From NCBI GenBank assembly GCA_007693555.1, contig REDJ01000108.1, positions 1-64,000 on the forward strand: a stretch of DNA of 64,000 nucleotides, given 5' to 3'. Of this stretch, positions 19,739 through 28,660 are shown one piece after another. The notes below the pieces were generated by a model. It made no database searches and was not told the origin of the DNA. It saw only the letters and a list, made by a program, of their open reading frames with translations. A program made the translations under genes and the position numbers. The DNA comes from Bacteroidota bacterium. GTDB taxonomy: Bacteria; Bacteroidota; Bacteroidia; Bacteroidales; UBA7960. How positions within the stretch are numbered: position 1 is the stretch's first letter; the number at the start of each line of letters is the position of its first letter.

Positions 19739-20014
19739 ATGCTCCACTACACCTACACTGCCACCGGCGGGAAGATCAGCCAGCAAGCCGCCTGGTTCCC
19801 CTTCGGCATGGCCATCCCTACCCAGAGTTTTGCCCTACCAAACGAGGATGATACCTATCAAAACCGCTACACATAAAACGGCAAAGAATTCCAGGATGAT
19901 TTTGGGCTGAATTGGGGAGCCTGTCCCGAGCAATGCGGGAATTACGGCGTACGGTTTTACGACCCGCAGATAGCACGGTGGCATAGTGTGGTCCCCTTTG
20001 CGGAGAAGTATTAA
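19739..20014 (+). pseudogene. RHS-repeat core remnant, disrupted
   Basis: Reading from the ATG at 19739 gives a segment matching the end of the RHS-associated core: FPFGM, then [17 protein letters not shown] and [16 protein letters not shown], ending FAEKY. An in-frame TAA (19873-19875) replaces the usual Tyr/Phe codon between NRY and NGKE, and about seven extra codons (ACPEQCGN region, 19919-19942) interrupt the LNWYDYGAR motif. The inserted DNA contains the small inverted repeat TCCCG-agcaatg-CGGGA. The remnant is clearly more GC-rich than its surroundings. No 5' part of an RHS gene is present, so this is a decayed fragment of an acquired polymorphic-toxin or wall-associated RHS protein. 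Confidence 0.85.
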
Positions 20015-20942
20015 GGAGCATACCAGTTCTTTGGTATTTTTTTATGATCAATATTACTTTATTGTCATGATTAAAGTACTGGAAATGAGAGATAGGTATC
20101 TGTGTATCTAATAATTAGGAAATAAAATATTTCCGAATTTGTTTGTATGAATTGGTTTTTCCTTACCTGTGTATTATAAAAACAGAAATATTAAAATCTC
20201 AGGCAGATATAACCTGGGCTAAATAAAAATTGTTGATGCTGTAATATTTTCTAAGAATATTATATTAAAACAAGATCATTTGCTTACTTATATGATTGAA
20301 ATGGGAGAGAGTAAAAAACAAATATTCTTTTTGAGATAAATAATATTACCCTGCTATTAAATTATCAAGTATTTTTTTTAGGAAATACTGGCATAATGTT
20401 TTGTTTTCAAAAATCTCCAGTTAGGAGAATAAAACTATTATGTATTTACAAATGTAACAATAACCTTATGTTTCGCAAACCAAATTTTATGATAACAGAT
20501 GTAAACAACATATAGTTTACAGTTGTGACAACATGTTGGTTATTGACTGTAATACAGAACTAGTTACAAATGTTAAATGTTTATTTGTAAGAGGTTATGT
20601 TTGTGAATTGTCAAGATTGTGTACGAAATAATTTTTAATCTTAGAGGTTCAGTGTTTTTCAGGTAATATTTAAAATAGTGTGCTCTAAATCAGTTTTATA
20701 TCAGATTTAAATCAATATTTACTTTAGTTATAAATTATAATTAATCTAATTTTGTGAAAAAAATTGTTCATGACGCTATAAATTTATAAATAGCTTTATT
20801 TAAGTATATTATAAATTTTATATAAATATTTAATTGAATAATTATTGTATTTACATTTGCAAATAACACTAAAATATGTAAATTTACAAATGCATAAAAC
20901 AGTAAACAATCGTTGATTAACTTATGTAAACAATAATTTGCA
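20015..20942. other. 928-nt AT-rich gene-free region rich in dyads
   Basis: No credible reading frame. Several short inverted repeats occur: TTACAAATGTAA at 20446-20457, GTAAAC/GTTTAC arms at 20501-20520, GTTGTGACAAC at 20522-20532 overlapping CAACATGTTG at 20529-20538, ATTTGCAAAT at 20855-20864 and TGTAAATTTACA at 20877-20888. GTAAACAAT is repeated at 20902 and 20926. The last group lies before the XRE regulator gene. Confidence 0.6.
20852..20888 (+). promoter_or_regulatory. Candidate promoter and operator of the XRE regulator
   Basis: TACATTTG (20852-20859) fits the TAnnTTTG -7 box. It is overlapped by the perfect palindrome ATTTGCAAAT (20855-20864), and a second perfect palindrome TGTAAATTTACA follows at 20877-20888. 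Placement at and just after the -7 box fits autorepression by the downstream HTH protein. This is inference from position only; the nearest upstream TTG is 15 nt away, shorter than usual. Confidence 0.4.
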
Positions 20943-21461
20943 ATGGTAAATCGTATAAAGGAGATATTAAAGAAATATGACTTAACGGCATCAAAATTTG
21001 CCGATAGTCTGGAAGTTCCCCGCTCAACTATTTCACATATTTTATCGGAAAGAAATAAACCAAGCCTGGAATTTATACAAAAGGTTTTGGATAAATATCC
21101 TGAAATTGAAGTGAATTGGCTCTTAAAGGGAGAAGGTAATATTTTTGGTAAGGAAAGAGACCTTTTCTCAGATTTTTATGAGAAACCCGATGTACCTCAT
21201 AAATCAACCGAAAAAATAACGAATAACAAAAAAGAATTACCCTTTGAGATAAGCATAGAAAACGATCAGGATGAGAAAGATGTAAAATATGAGAATCCTG
21301 AAGGTGAAAAGCAATCAACATCAGAAGCAGAATACCCATCTGATACTAGAGATAAAACAGAAAAGATAAATAAAGAAACAGGGAAAAATGTTATTAAAAT
21401 TATTTTTCTTTACAATGACTACTCTTTCGAAGAGTTTTTTCCCACCCAAAAAGTAAATTAA
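20943..21461 (+). CDS. XRE/Cro-CI family transcriptional regulator
   Basis: An N-terminal helix-turn-helix (residues 1-65) has the classic layout: ASKFADSLEVPRSTISHILS as the HTH core, followed by RNKPSLEFIQKVLDKYPEIEVNWLLKGEG, the usual Bacteroidota ending of this domain. Residues 70-172 are charged, low in hydrophobics and probably disordered until a short conserved-looking end (IKIIFLYNDYSFEEFFPT). Such proteins bind palindromic operators as dimers. It may control its own promoter through the dyads upstream; other targets are unknown. Confidence 0.85.
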   Translation: MVNRIKEILKKYDLTASKFADSLEVPRSTISHILSERNKPSLEFIQKVLDKYPEIEVNWLLKGEGNIFGKERDLFSDFYEKPDVPHKSTEKITNNKKELPFEISIENDQDEKDVKYENPEGEKQSTSEAEYPSDTRDKTEKINKETGKNVIKIIFLYNDYSFEEFFPTQKVN

Positions 21462-21479
21462 CCAGAGAGGTTATAAATA

Positions 21480-21905
21480 TTAATAATGAAACCTTTCCAG
21501 TTTGCTGAAAAAGTAATCAGATTCGATAATGGCATTTTCATCTGAATCTGAACCATGTAAACCATTCATAGGCAGACCTGTTCCAAATAATTTTCTCAAA
21601 GTCCCCTCATCAGCAGAACCAGGATCAGTTGAACCCAGTAATTTACGATATTCTTCCACAGCATTGTCTTTTTCCAATATGGCAAGCACGACAGGACCTG
21701 ATGACATATACTCTACCAATTTTTCATAAAAAGCCTTACCATTATGAATTTTATAAAAATCCTGAATTTGTTTCAGACTAAGGTGCATATATTTCAATGC
21801 AATAATTTTAAATCCGGCTTCATGGATTTTTGCAAGTATCGGGCCGGTATAGCCGTTTTTAACTGCACTGGGCTTAATTATTGTAAAGGTTATTTTTCCT
21901 GCCAT
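21480..21905 (-). CDS. ndk: Nucleoside diphosphate kinase
   Basis: It transfers the terminal phosphate of ATP to nucleoside diphosphates through a phospho-histidine intermediate. The active-site motif NGLHGSDS with the catalytic His (about residue 118) is present, as are the N-terminal TIIKPSAV and the nucleotide-binding GPVVLAILE. The 141-residue length is normal. It converges on the XRE gene with an 18-nt gap and is divergent from the DHH phosphoesterase gene. Confidence 0.96.
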   Translation of the reverse strand: MAGKITFTIIKPSAVKNGYTGPILAKIHEAGFKIIALKYMHLSLKQIQDFYKIHNGKAFYEKLVEYMSSGPVVLAILEKDNAVEEYRKLLGSTDPGSADEGTLRKLFGTGLPMNGLHGSDSDENAIIESDYFFSKLERFHY

Positions 21906-22145
21906 AATTAGTAATTTTTATTGTTTTCTTTTTTTGAATTGAGTTTCGATAGTGAAGTACCTGTTTTCTTTAAATTGAAATTTAAATGAGTTAAATATCC
22001 TATAAAAATAATTAATTTGATTGATTTATTATGCCCTGCATGTTTTTTTTTAACTTTGTGATAATATCAAACCTTGATAAACTCAACCCCTGTCTGATTC
22101 AGGATGTTATTAACAAGTGGATTTTGAAATCTAAAAACTGAAAAC

Positions 22146-23186
22146 TTGAATAATCTTCAATCGCTACGAGAGCTCCTGTCGGATAAATCAAAGAAAATTC
22201 TTATCGTAAGCCATGTTAACCCCGATGGGGATGCAATTGGTTCAAGTATAGGCTTATATCATTATTTAAGGAATTCTTCCTTTGAAAATGTCAATGTGAT
22301 TTCACCCAATGCATTTCCCTCTTTCCTGGAGTGGATTCCTGAAAGTGAAACAATAATTATAGCACAGAATAATACGAAGCTTAGCGGAAAAATTATTAAA
22401 GAAGCAGATTTGATATTTTGTCTGGATTTCAATGATATTGCAAGAACCGAGGATATTGCCAGCCGGTTAAAGAAAACCGGTGCACCCAAAATTCTGATTG
22501 ATCATCATCCCGATCCCAGGCCCCACTTTGATTATGTGTATTCTGATGTAGAATCATCTTCTACAGCAGAAATGATTTATGAATTTATTGTTTCACTAGA
22601 AGGAAATAATGCCATAAGCAAAACCATTGCGGAATGTTTGTATGCAGGTATTATTACAGATACCGGTTCCTTGAGCTTTGGTTGTAACAATCCTCGCACA
22701 TATTACATATTGGCGCATCTTATGGAAACTGGAATTGATGGTGAAAAAATTCACAGGTTAATTTATGATACCTATTCGGAAGAACGGATGAGGCTGTTAG
22801 GGCATTGTCTAAGCCAGAGATTAAAAGTACTTCCGCAATATCAAACAGCATTCATTTTTCTGACCTCCCAAGACCTGAAAGAGTTTAATTACAAAGATGG
22901 AGATACCGAAGGTGTGGTAAATTATGGTTTAAGTATCAAGGGAATTTTCCTGGCTGCAATTTTCATTGAAAGAAAAGAAAATATTAAGATCTCTTTTCGC
23001 TCTGAAGGCAATTTGGATGTTAATATTCTTGCCAGGAAATATTTCAATGGTGGAGGCCACAAAAATGCTGCAGGAGGCAATTATAAAGATTCGATGGAGG
23101 GTACAATAAAATATTTTGAGAGCGTTTTAAAAGATGTCAGCAAGGATAATTTCAAAGCCTTACAGGGGCTGGAATATAATTCATAA
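22146..23186 (+). CDS. nrnA: DHH-family bifunctional oligoribonuclease / PAP phosphatase (NrnA-like)
   Basis: DHH and DHHA1 domains with metal-binding motifs HVNPDGDAIGSS (near 23-34), CLDFND, DHHPDP and the C-terminal GGGHKNAAGG. NrnA-type enzymes degrade nanoRNA and dephosphorylate 3'-phosphoadenosine 5'-phosphate. The start is TTG at 22146: a stop lies 21 nt upstream in frame and no ATG precedes the conserved first strand. The length of 346 residues is typical. The next gene is an FKBP lipoprotein 58 nt downstream. Confidence 0.88.
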   Translation: MNNLQSLRELLSDKSKKILIVSHVNPDGDAIGSSIGLYHYLRNSSFENVNVISPNAFPSFLEWIPESETIIIAQNNTKLSGKIIKEADLIFCLDFNDIARTEDIASRLKKTGAPKILIDHHPDPRPHFDYVYSDVESSSTAEMIYEFIVSLEGNNAISKTIAECLYAGIITDTGSLSFGCNNPRTYYILAHLMETGIDGEKIHRLIYDTYSEERMRLLGHCLSQRLKVLPQYQTAFIFLTSQDLKEFNYKDGDTEGVVNYGLSIKGIFLAAIFIERKENIKISFRSEGNLDVNILARKYFNGGGHKNAAGGNYKDSMEGTIKYFESVLKDVSKDNFKALQGLEYNS

Positions 23187-23243
23187 CTTTGCGATGGATT
23201 TTAAAACAGACAAATTTTTCAAAATAAAACAGGTTTTCCGGAA

Positions 23244-23774
23244 ATGAGTTTCAATCGTATTATTATTCTTTTAACAATAATGTTTCTGGTAATTTCATGT
23301 AATACTTCGGGAAAACAAGAAAGACAGACCAGCCGCGAAGAAATGCGTGAATCATTGCTTGGCGCGAATGTTTTACTCATAGATGCTGAAGAACAGGAAA
23401 TTGAGGATTTTGTGGAGCGCCATGGTTGGGACATGAAGTCTACAGGTTCGGGTTTAAGATATATGATTTATGAACACGGAACCGGAGAACCTGCCCAAAA
23501 AGACAGAATTGCCTGGTTAAATTATACAGTAAGCCTGCTTACAGGTGATCTGATTTATTCTTCAGAGGAAGACGGCATCAGGCAGTTTCGTATCGGAAGG
23601 GGTGGGGTAGAAAGTGGGCTGGAGGAAGGTATTTTGTTGCTAAGAGTAGGAGATAAGGCCCGGTTTATAATGCCATCTCACCTCGCACATGGTGTGCCTG
23701 GTGATGGTGCTAAAATCCCCAAAAGAGCTACTATTGTTTATGATATTGAACTAATTGATATAACTTATAATTAA
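23244..23774 (+). CDS. FKBP-type peptidyl-prolyl isomerase lipoprotein (GldI-like)
   Basis: A lipoprotein signal peptide (FLVISC, Cys19) is followed by an FKBP domain at about 72-176 with the segment ending RATIVYDIELID. Some FKBP active-site aromatic residues are replaced (SSEEDGIRQFRIGRGGVESGLEEG instead of the FDSS...F.LG..VI.GW core), so isomerase activity may be weak. GldI of gliding Bacteroidota is a similar lipoprotein needed for motility protein folding. It is the first of three consecutive FKBP lipoprotein genes. Confidence 0.82.
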   Translation: MSFNRIIILLTIMFLVISCNTSGKQERQTSREEMRESLLGANVLLIDAEEQEIEDFVERHGWDMKSTGSGLRYMIYEHGTGEPAQKDRIAWLNYTVSLLTGDLIYSSEEDGIRQFRIGRGGVESGLEEGILLLRVGDKARFIMPSHLAHGVPGDGAKIPKRATIVYDIELIDITYN

Positions 23775-23807
23775 TTTAAAATTTCACCAGTAAAAGCAGA
23801 TTTATGA

Positions 23808-23862
23808 AATACCCATGTATGCACAAACGCACAAACACCAATAAAAATTGGGCATGGGTATT
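23808..23862. repeat. Long inverted repeat between two FKBP genes
   Basis: AATACCCATG (23808-23817) pairs perfectly with CATGGGTATT (23853-23862), and a nested CCAAT/ATTGG stem lies at 23838-23851. No T run follows, so it is not a standard terminator; it may be an mRNA processing or stability hairpin. A 31-codon frame (23804-23899) runs through it and ends with its TGA overlapping the next ATG. Confidence 0.55.
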
Positions 23863-23895
23863 CCATATGACTGCTAAAAAACAAATTATTTACAT

Positions 23896-24771
23896 ATGAA
23901 AAAGTTATTTTATTTAAGCATTCCTTTTATGATCTTCTTGTTCAGTGCCTGCGGATCAAAAGATTTTAAACAAACCGACAGCGGGCTGACATATAAAATT
24001 CATCAGAGTAACAGGGGAGATAAAGCCTTAATAGACAATATTGTTAAAATGGAAGTTGCATATCGTTATCCGGAGGATTCCGTATTTTTTCACACAAAGG
24101 ATATTGGCGAGTTAATGTATATTCCTGTTATTCCCTCAGAATATGCAGGTGATATTTATGAAGGCTTAAGAATGCTGGCCAAAGGTGATAGTGCAACTTT
24201 CAAATTTGATGCGATGAGCTTCTTCATAACTACTGCCAAAACACCAATTCTTGATTTTATAGGACAAGAAGACAGTATTTATGTTGACATAAAGGTTCTG
24301 GATATTTTCACTCAGGAGCAATATAACGAATATGTTAATAAACAGAGAGAGGAAAGAATAAAGGAGCAGGAAATAGCTAAACATCTGGAAGAAGATTTAC
24401 TTCAGGACTATCTGTCAGATAATAATATAACCGTGGAATCCGAAGAGAGCGGATTGATTATTGTTATAGAAGAAGAAGGTACCGGTCCGAAACCACAAAG
24501 TGGTCAGAATGTTACAGTTCATTATACAGGAAAAATTCTTGACGGTACTGTCTTTGATTCTTCAGTTGAAAGAGGCCAGCCTTTTACGTTCCGTCTTGGA
24601 AGAGGACAGGTAATCAGGGGCTGGGATGAAGGTGTATCAAAACTGAATGTGGGTTCCAGGGCTACCCTGATTATCCCTTCTTATCTTGCATACGCTGATC
24701 AACAAAGAGGACCGGTTATTACTCCTTTCTCAACACTGATATTCGAAATTGAAGTGCTTGGAGTAGAATAA
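23896..24771 (+). CDS. FKBP-type peptidyl-prolyl isomerase lipoprotein with one degenerate and one intact domain
   Basis: Signal peptide type II (LFSAC, Cys19). Residues 28-140 look like a degenerate FKBP fold without active-site motifs, 140-175 is a charged helical linker, and 180-291 is a full FKBP domain with VTVHYTGKILDGTVFDSS, the catalytic FRLG...VI-x-GWDEG pattern and the closing STLIFEIEVLGV. The protein is expected to fold secreted or outer-membrane proteins in the periplasm. It is the middle gene of the FKBP trio. Confidence 0.88.
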   Translation: MKKLFYLSIPFMIFLFSACGSKDFKQTDSGLTYKIHQSNRGDKALIDNIVKMEVAYRYPEDSVFFHTKDIGELMYIPVIPSEYAGDIYEGLRMLAKGDSATFKFDAMSFFITTAKTPILDFIGQEDSIYVDIKVLDIFTQEQYNEYVNKQREERIKEQEIAKHLEEDLLQDYLSDNNITVESEESGLIIVIEEEGTGPKPQSGQNVTVHYTGKILDGTVFDSSVERGQPFTFRLGRGQVIRGWDEGVSKLNVGSRATLIIPSYLAYADQQRGPVITPFSTLIFEIEVLGVE

Positions 24772-24822
24772 ATTTTAGCACCCTCAAGCCTTTAACAATT
24801 AAACAACCGAAAAAGAAAAGCT

Positions 24823-26001
24823 ATGGTCACTGCAAAACTGAAAAATATAACTTTTAGTATTTTATTTATAGCTCTACTTTCAGCTTGCTCAATACCACAG
24901 CGTATTGCTCAGCCCGTTTATGATAGTCATACTTCAGGAATACAATATCGTGTTACTCAAAAAGGTGATGGGCCATCCCCGCTACTGAACGATTTGGTTT
25001 TTGTTCATTATAAACTTTTACTCGAGGATAGCACAATCGTTGATAATAGCTATGAAAGGGGAGAACCGGTATCATTTAAAATGGGGGCTGGACAGGTTAT
25101 TACTGGTTGGGAAATAGGAATAGGTTTATTGAACGAAGGTGACAGGGCAATAATGATTGTTCCCCCTGATTTGGCTTACGGTGACAGGGCTATGGGAGAT
25201 ATTCCTGCAAATTCCAAATTGATTTTTGAATTGGAAATCGTAAAGATTGAGCCTGCCCCACAGCCTTTTGACATTGCTGATGATGTAAGTTTTACTGAAA
25301 CTACAAGTGGACTCCGATACCTGGTTGTTGAACCGGGTGACGGAATGATGCTTTTACCTGGAATGAGGGTTAGAATTCATTACACCGGTTTCTTTGAAGA
25401 TATGTCAATTTTTGATTCTTCGCTGCAACGTGATGAGCCTATTGATTTTACTTTAGGTAAAGGTATGGTAATAAGAGGATGGGAAGAAGGGATTTCAAAG
25501 TTGAGAGTTGGTGACAAGGCCAGGCTTTGGATACCCTATCAGCTTGCATATGGTGAACAGGGGCGTGGCCCCATACCCCCTGCTTCCAATCTTGTTTTTG
25601 ATGTAGAAGTTATTGACGCAGAGGAAGTAAAACGCCCTCAACCATTTGATATTTCTGGTAAAGAAATTTTTGAAACAGAATCAGGCCTACAGTATATTAT
25701 CGTGAATGAAGGTACCGGAATTTCTCCTGAGGAAGGACAGGTTGTGATAGTGCATTACACCGGGTTTCTTATGAATGGAAATATTTTTGACTCTTCGGTT
25801 GAACGTGGGCAGCCTTTCAGATTTCTGCTGGGTAAAGGACAAGTAATATCGGGTTGGGATGAAGGTGTTGCACTTATGTCAAGAGGTGCAAAATACCGTT
25901 TTATTATTCCACCTGAACTGGCCTACGGTGAGCGTGCTATGGGACCCGTACCGGCCAATGCTACACTTATTTTTGATGTAGAACTTTTAAATTTTGAATA
26001 A
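24823..26001 (+). CDS. Triple-domain FKBP peptidyl-prolyl isomerase lipoprotein
   Basis: Signal peptide type II (LLSAC, Cys22). Three FKBP domains in tandem at about 38-147, 163-268 and 285-392. Domains 2 and 3 carry the usual HYTGF, FDSS and GW-E/D-EG motifs; domain 1 has HYKLL and a Tyr in place of Phe-Asp at part of the site (DNSYERG), so it is probably less active. Each domain ends with the typical NLVFDVEV-like strand. Three catalytic domains on one lipoprotein are unusual and suggest a chaperone for bulky exported proteins. lgt, which lipidates such proteins, follows 15 nt later. Confidence 0.9.
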   Translation: MVTAKLKNITFSILFIALLSACSIPQRIAQPVYDSHTSGIQYRVTQKGDGPSPLLNDLVFVHYKLLLEDSTIVDNSYERGEPVSFKMGAGQVITGWEIGIGLLNEGDRAIMIVPPDLAYGDRAMGDIPANSKLIFELEIVKIEPAPQPFDIADDVSFTETTSGLRYLVVEPGDGMMLLPGMRVRIHYTGFFEDMSIFDSSLQRDEPIDFTLGKGMVIRGWEEGISKLRVGDKARLWIPYQLAYGEQGRGPIPPASNLVFDVEVIDAEEVKRPQPFDISGKEIFETESGLQYIIVNEGTGISPEEGQVVIVHYTGFLMNGNIFDSSVERGQPFRFLLGKGQVISGWDEGVALMSRGAKYRFIIPPELAYGERAMGPVPANATLIFDVELLNFE

Positions 26002-26016
26002 AACAATAAGCTATAT

Positions 26017-26862
26017 ATGACATTTTTACAAATAACCTGGGAGGCAAGCCCTGAGATTTTTTCAATCGGTCCGCTAACTGTAAGATGGTATGGTTTGTTT
26101 TGGGCTCTTTCTTTTTACATTGGATATGAAATTATGCGTTTGATTTTCAAACGTGAAAAAATGGGGCAGAAGGAGCTGGACAGTCTGTTAATTCACATAG
26201 CTATTGGTAGTATTGTGGGTGCCCGTCTGGGGCATTGCTTTTTTTATGATTTTGATTATTATATAGCCAACCCAATTGAGGTTTTATATATATGGCAGGG
26301 AGGCCTTGCCAGCCACGGAGGGGCAATTGGAATAATACTGGCAATGCTTCGTTACTACAGGAAATTTCCTCATATGCGATTTCTCTGGACAACGGATAGA
26401 TTGCTCATAGGAGTTGCGCTTGCAGCTTTCTTTATCAGAATGGGTAACCTTATGAATCATGAAATTTATGGGTACGTCACTGATCATCCCTGGGGTTTTA
26501 AGTTTATAGAAAATGTATCAGCATGGCTCAGAGGAGCCGACCCTGTATTTACTGAACCACGTCATCCTACTGCAATTTACGAAGGTGCAGGTTATCTGTT
26601 CATATTTACAAGTATGCTATGGCTTTACTTCAAAAGGATGCATAAGCTTTATGAGGGATTTCTTTCGGGCTACTTCCTTATTACACTTTTCGTCTGGAGG
26701 TTTGTTGTGGAATATGTAAAAGAAGTTCAATCACCATTTGAAGAAAATCTGTTTATAAATATGGGCCAGATACTAAGTATACCCATGATTTTACTGGGCA
26801 TTGGTGTATTGGTTTATACTTTCAGGACCAAAAAACCTGCAATCAGTATTGACTCCAAATAA
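26017..26862 (+). CDS. lgt: Prolipoprotein diacylglyceryl transferase
   Basis: Lgt moves the diacylglyceryl group of phosphatidylglycerol to the lipobox cysteine of prolipoproteins in the inner membrane. About seven membrane helices. Conserved features are visible: the early VRWYGLFWALSF, the signature-region GGLASHGGAIG (residues about 95-105) and GNLMNHEIYG, followed by the HPTAIYEG segment. The length of 281 is typical. The gene is the fourth in a run after three lipoprotein genes, so the enzyme and its likely substrates may be co-transcribed. It converges on the RsmI-like gene with a 5-nt gap. Confidence 0.95.
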   Translation: MTFLQITWEASPEIFSIGPLTVRWYGLFWALSFYIGYEIMRLIFKREKMGQKELDSLLIHIAIGSIVGARLGHCFFYDFDYYIANPIEVLYIWQGGLASHGGAIGIILAMLRYYRKFPHMRFLWTTDRLLIGVALAAFFIRMGNLMNHEIYGYVTDHPWGFKFIENVSAWLRGADPVFTEPRHPTAIYEGAGYLFIFTSMLWLYFKRMHKLYEGFLSGYFLITLFVWRFVVEYVKEVQSPFEENLFINMGQILSIPMILLGIGVLVYTFRTKKPAISIDSK

Positions 26863-26867
26863 GAGAA

Positions 26868-27626
26868 TTATTTATATAAAAGAAATACCGTAGGTTGCTT
26901 ATCAAGATTGGGTAATTGATTTTTCCAGTCAAGAACATTGCGGGTCATAATAATCTCATTATTACAGGTAATATTGCTTGCAATGCAAAGCATTGTATCC
27001 GGTTTACAGGTATTTATTAAATCTTCAATGAGGGCATTGTTTCGGTATGGAGTTTCCATAAAAATCTGTGTTTGTTCCTTTCGATAAATATCTTGTTCAA
27101 TTTCCCTTATTTTTTGTATGCGATGTTTTGTTTCAATGGGAAGATATCCATGAAAGACAAAGTTTTGCCCGTTGAATCCTGAAGCCATCAAAGCCAGTAA
27201 AATTGAACTGGGCCCAACTAACGGTTTAACCCGTATGCCTTTCTCATGAGCATATTTCACTACAACCTGTCCAGGGTCTGCAATACAGGGTACGCCGGCC
27301 TCCGACAATAAACCTATATTTTTACCCATTTCAGCGTTTTTTAAAAACCCAGGAATTTCCTCATCAGGGGTATGTTTATTCAGAATATGAAATGTTATCT
27401 CATCAAAACTTTTATTAAAACCTGCTGTTCTTAAAAATCTGCGCGCGGTTCGCACATTTTCCACAATAAATTCATCAAGCCCTTTAATTTTATCGTAATT
27501 CCCCTTTGGTAAAATATCATTTATATTTTCAGATCCCAGGCCTACAGGAATAAGATAAAGGCTACCACAGGGCTTTTGACTAGAGTTTTTATCACTGTTT
27601 TTGATATTTTGAGAAGAAGTTCGCAT
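26868..27626 (-). CDS. RsmI-like tetrapyrrole-methylase-family SAM methyltransferase
   Basis: A TP-methylase fold with an N-terminal LYLIPVGLG, the SAM-binding segment GLLSEAGVPCIADPG and PLVGPSSILLALMASGFNGQNFVFHGYLP, all similar to RsmI, which 2'-O-methylates C1402 of 16S rRNA. It differs from standard RsmI in the N-terminus (an extra 20-residue basic and polar stretch; Met1 may not be the true start) and lacks the usual C-terminal helix region (252 residues against about 280). It is typical of a second RsmI-type paralogue seen in Bacteroidota; its target is uncertain. Confidence 0.82.
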   Translation of the reverse strand: MRTSSQNIKNSDKNSSQKPCGSLYLIPVGLGSENINDILPKGNYDKIKGLDEFIVENVRTARRFLRTAGFNKSFDEITFHILNKHTPDEEIPGFLKNAEMGKNIGLLSEAGVPCIADPGQVVVKYAHEKGIRVKPLVGPSSILLALMASGFNGQNFVFHGYLPIETKHRIQKIREIEQDIYRKEQTQIFMETPYRNNALIEDLINTCKPDTMLCIASNITCNNEIIMTRNVLDWKNQLPNLDKQPTVFLLYK

Positions 27627-27662
27627 GGGTATCAGATTTGTTTTCTGATGAGTTAATGAGAA

Positions 27663-28646
27663 TTATTCGATTTCAGCAGATTTCCAGGGAAGATTCTTCA
27701 GGTTTACATTTCCACCTGAGAAAATAACAGCCACATTTTTTGCTGCAAACCTGCCCGGATCTTCCAGGATGGCTGCAAGCGGCACTGCTGCAGAGGGTTC
27801 TATAACAATTTTCATTCTCTCCCAAACCATATACATGGCATGGATTATAGACTCCTCACGTGCTGTTATAATATCTTCTACATAATTCATTATTATGGGA
27901 TATGTTAAACTACCCAGGGAGGTTTTTAAACCGTCTGCAATGGTATCCGGAGCTACTGAAGGTACAAATTTCTTTTGCTGAAATGATTGCCATGCATCAT
28001 TGGCATTAAGTGGTTCGGCACCTATAACTTTTGTATTTTCTGAAAAATATCTTGCAGACAGAAGGGTACCACTAAGCAACCCACCGCCTCCCAATGGCAC
28101 AACTGCATAATCGGGTTTCTGGTCTGTTTGCTGCAGAAACTCATAAAAACAACCTGCCTGTCCTTCCATTATTCGATAATCGTTGTAGGGATGTACAAAG
28201 ATTGCCTGTGTTTGCTTCTGTATAACTTCAAGGGTTTTTTCTCTTGCCTCAAGAGTGGGTTCGCAAAATGTGATAAGCCCTCCGTAAGATTTAACGGCAT
28301 CTACCTTCACCTCCGGAGCATTGCGTGGCATTACAATATGGGCTTTTATATTCCTGATTTTGGCGGCCAGTGATAGCGCTTGTGCATGGTTTCCTGATGA
28401 ATGGGTACATACACCATGGATGGCTTCCTCATTGGCAAGGTGAAGCAATGCACTGTTGGCTCCCCTGAATTTAAAAGAACCTGCTTTTTGAAAGTTTTCG
28501 CATTTAAAAAATAAATTTGCCCCTGAAATCTTATTCAGCGTATCAGAAGTCATAACAGGTGTCTTTTTAACAACATAAGAGAGTTTGCTGCAGGTATCTT
28601 TGATTGCATTACCGTCGGGCAGATTGCTGAATTTCTGGGATTTCAC
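27663..28646 (-). CDS. Threonine/serine dehydratase-like PLP enzyme (fold type II)
   Basis: PLP-dependent fold type II with the Schiff-base lysine in GSFKFRGA (about Lys58), the phosphate-binding loop PLGGGGLLSG and the Asn of the SSGNHAQ motif. The enzyme deaminates threonine or serine to 2-oxobutyrate or pyruvate; short members without an ACT domain (327 residues here) include catabolic threonine dehydratase and serine racemase, and these cannot be separated from sequence alone. The start lies 14 nt downstream of the LMW phosphatase stop, same strand. Confidence 0.88.
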   Translation of the reverse strand: MKSQKFSNLPDGNAIKDTCSKLSYVVKKTPVMTSDTLNKISGANLFFKCENFQKAGSFKFRGANSALLHLANEEAIHGVCTHSSGNHAQALSLAAKIRNIKAHIVMPRNAPEVKVDAVKSYGGLITFCEPTLEAREKTLEVIQKQTQAIFVHPYNDYRIMEGQAGCFYEFLQQTDQKPDYAVVPLGGGGLLSGTLLSARYFSENTKVIGAEPLNANDAWQSFQQKKFVPSVAPDTIADGLKTSLGSLTYPIIMNYVEDIITAREESIIHAMYMVWERMKIVIEPSAAVPLAAILEDPGRFAAKNVAVIFSGGNVNLKNLPWKSAEIE

Positions 28647-28660
28647 CGGCCAATAAATTA

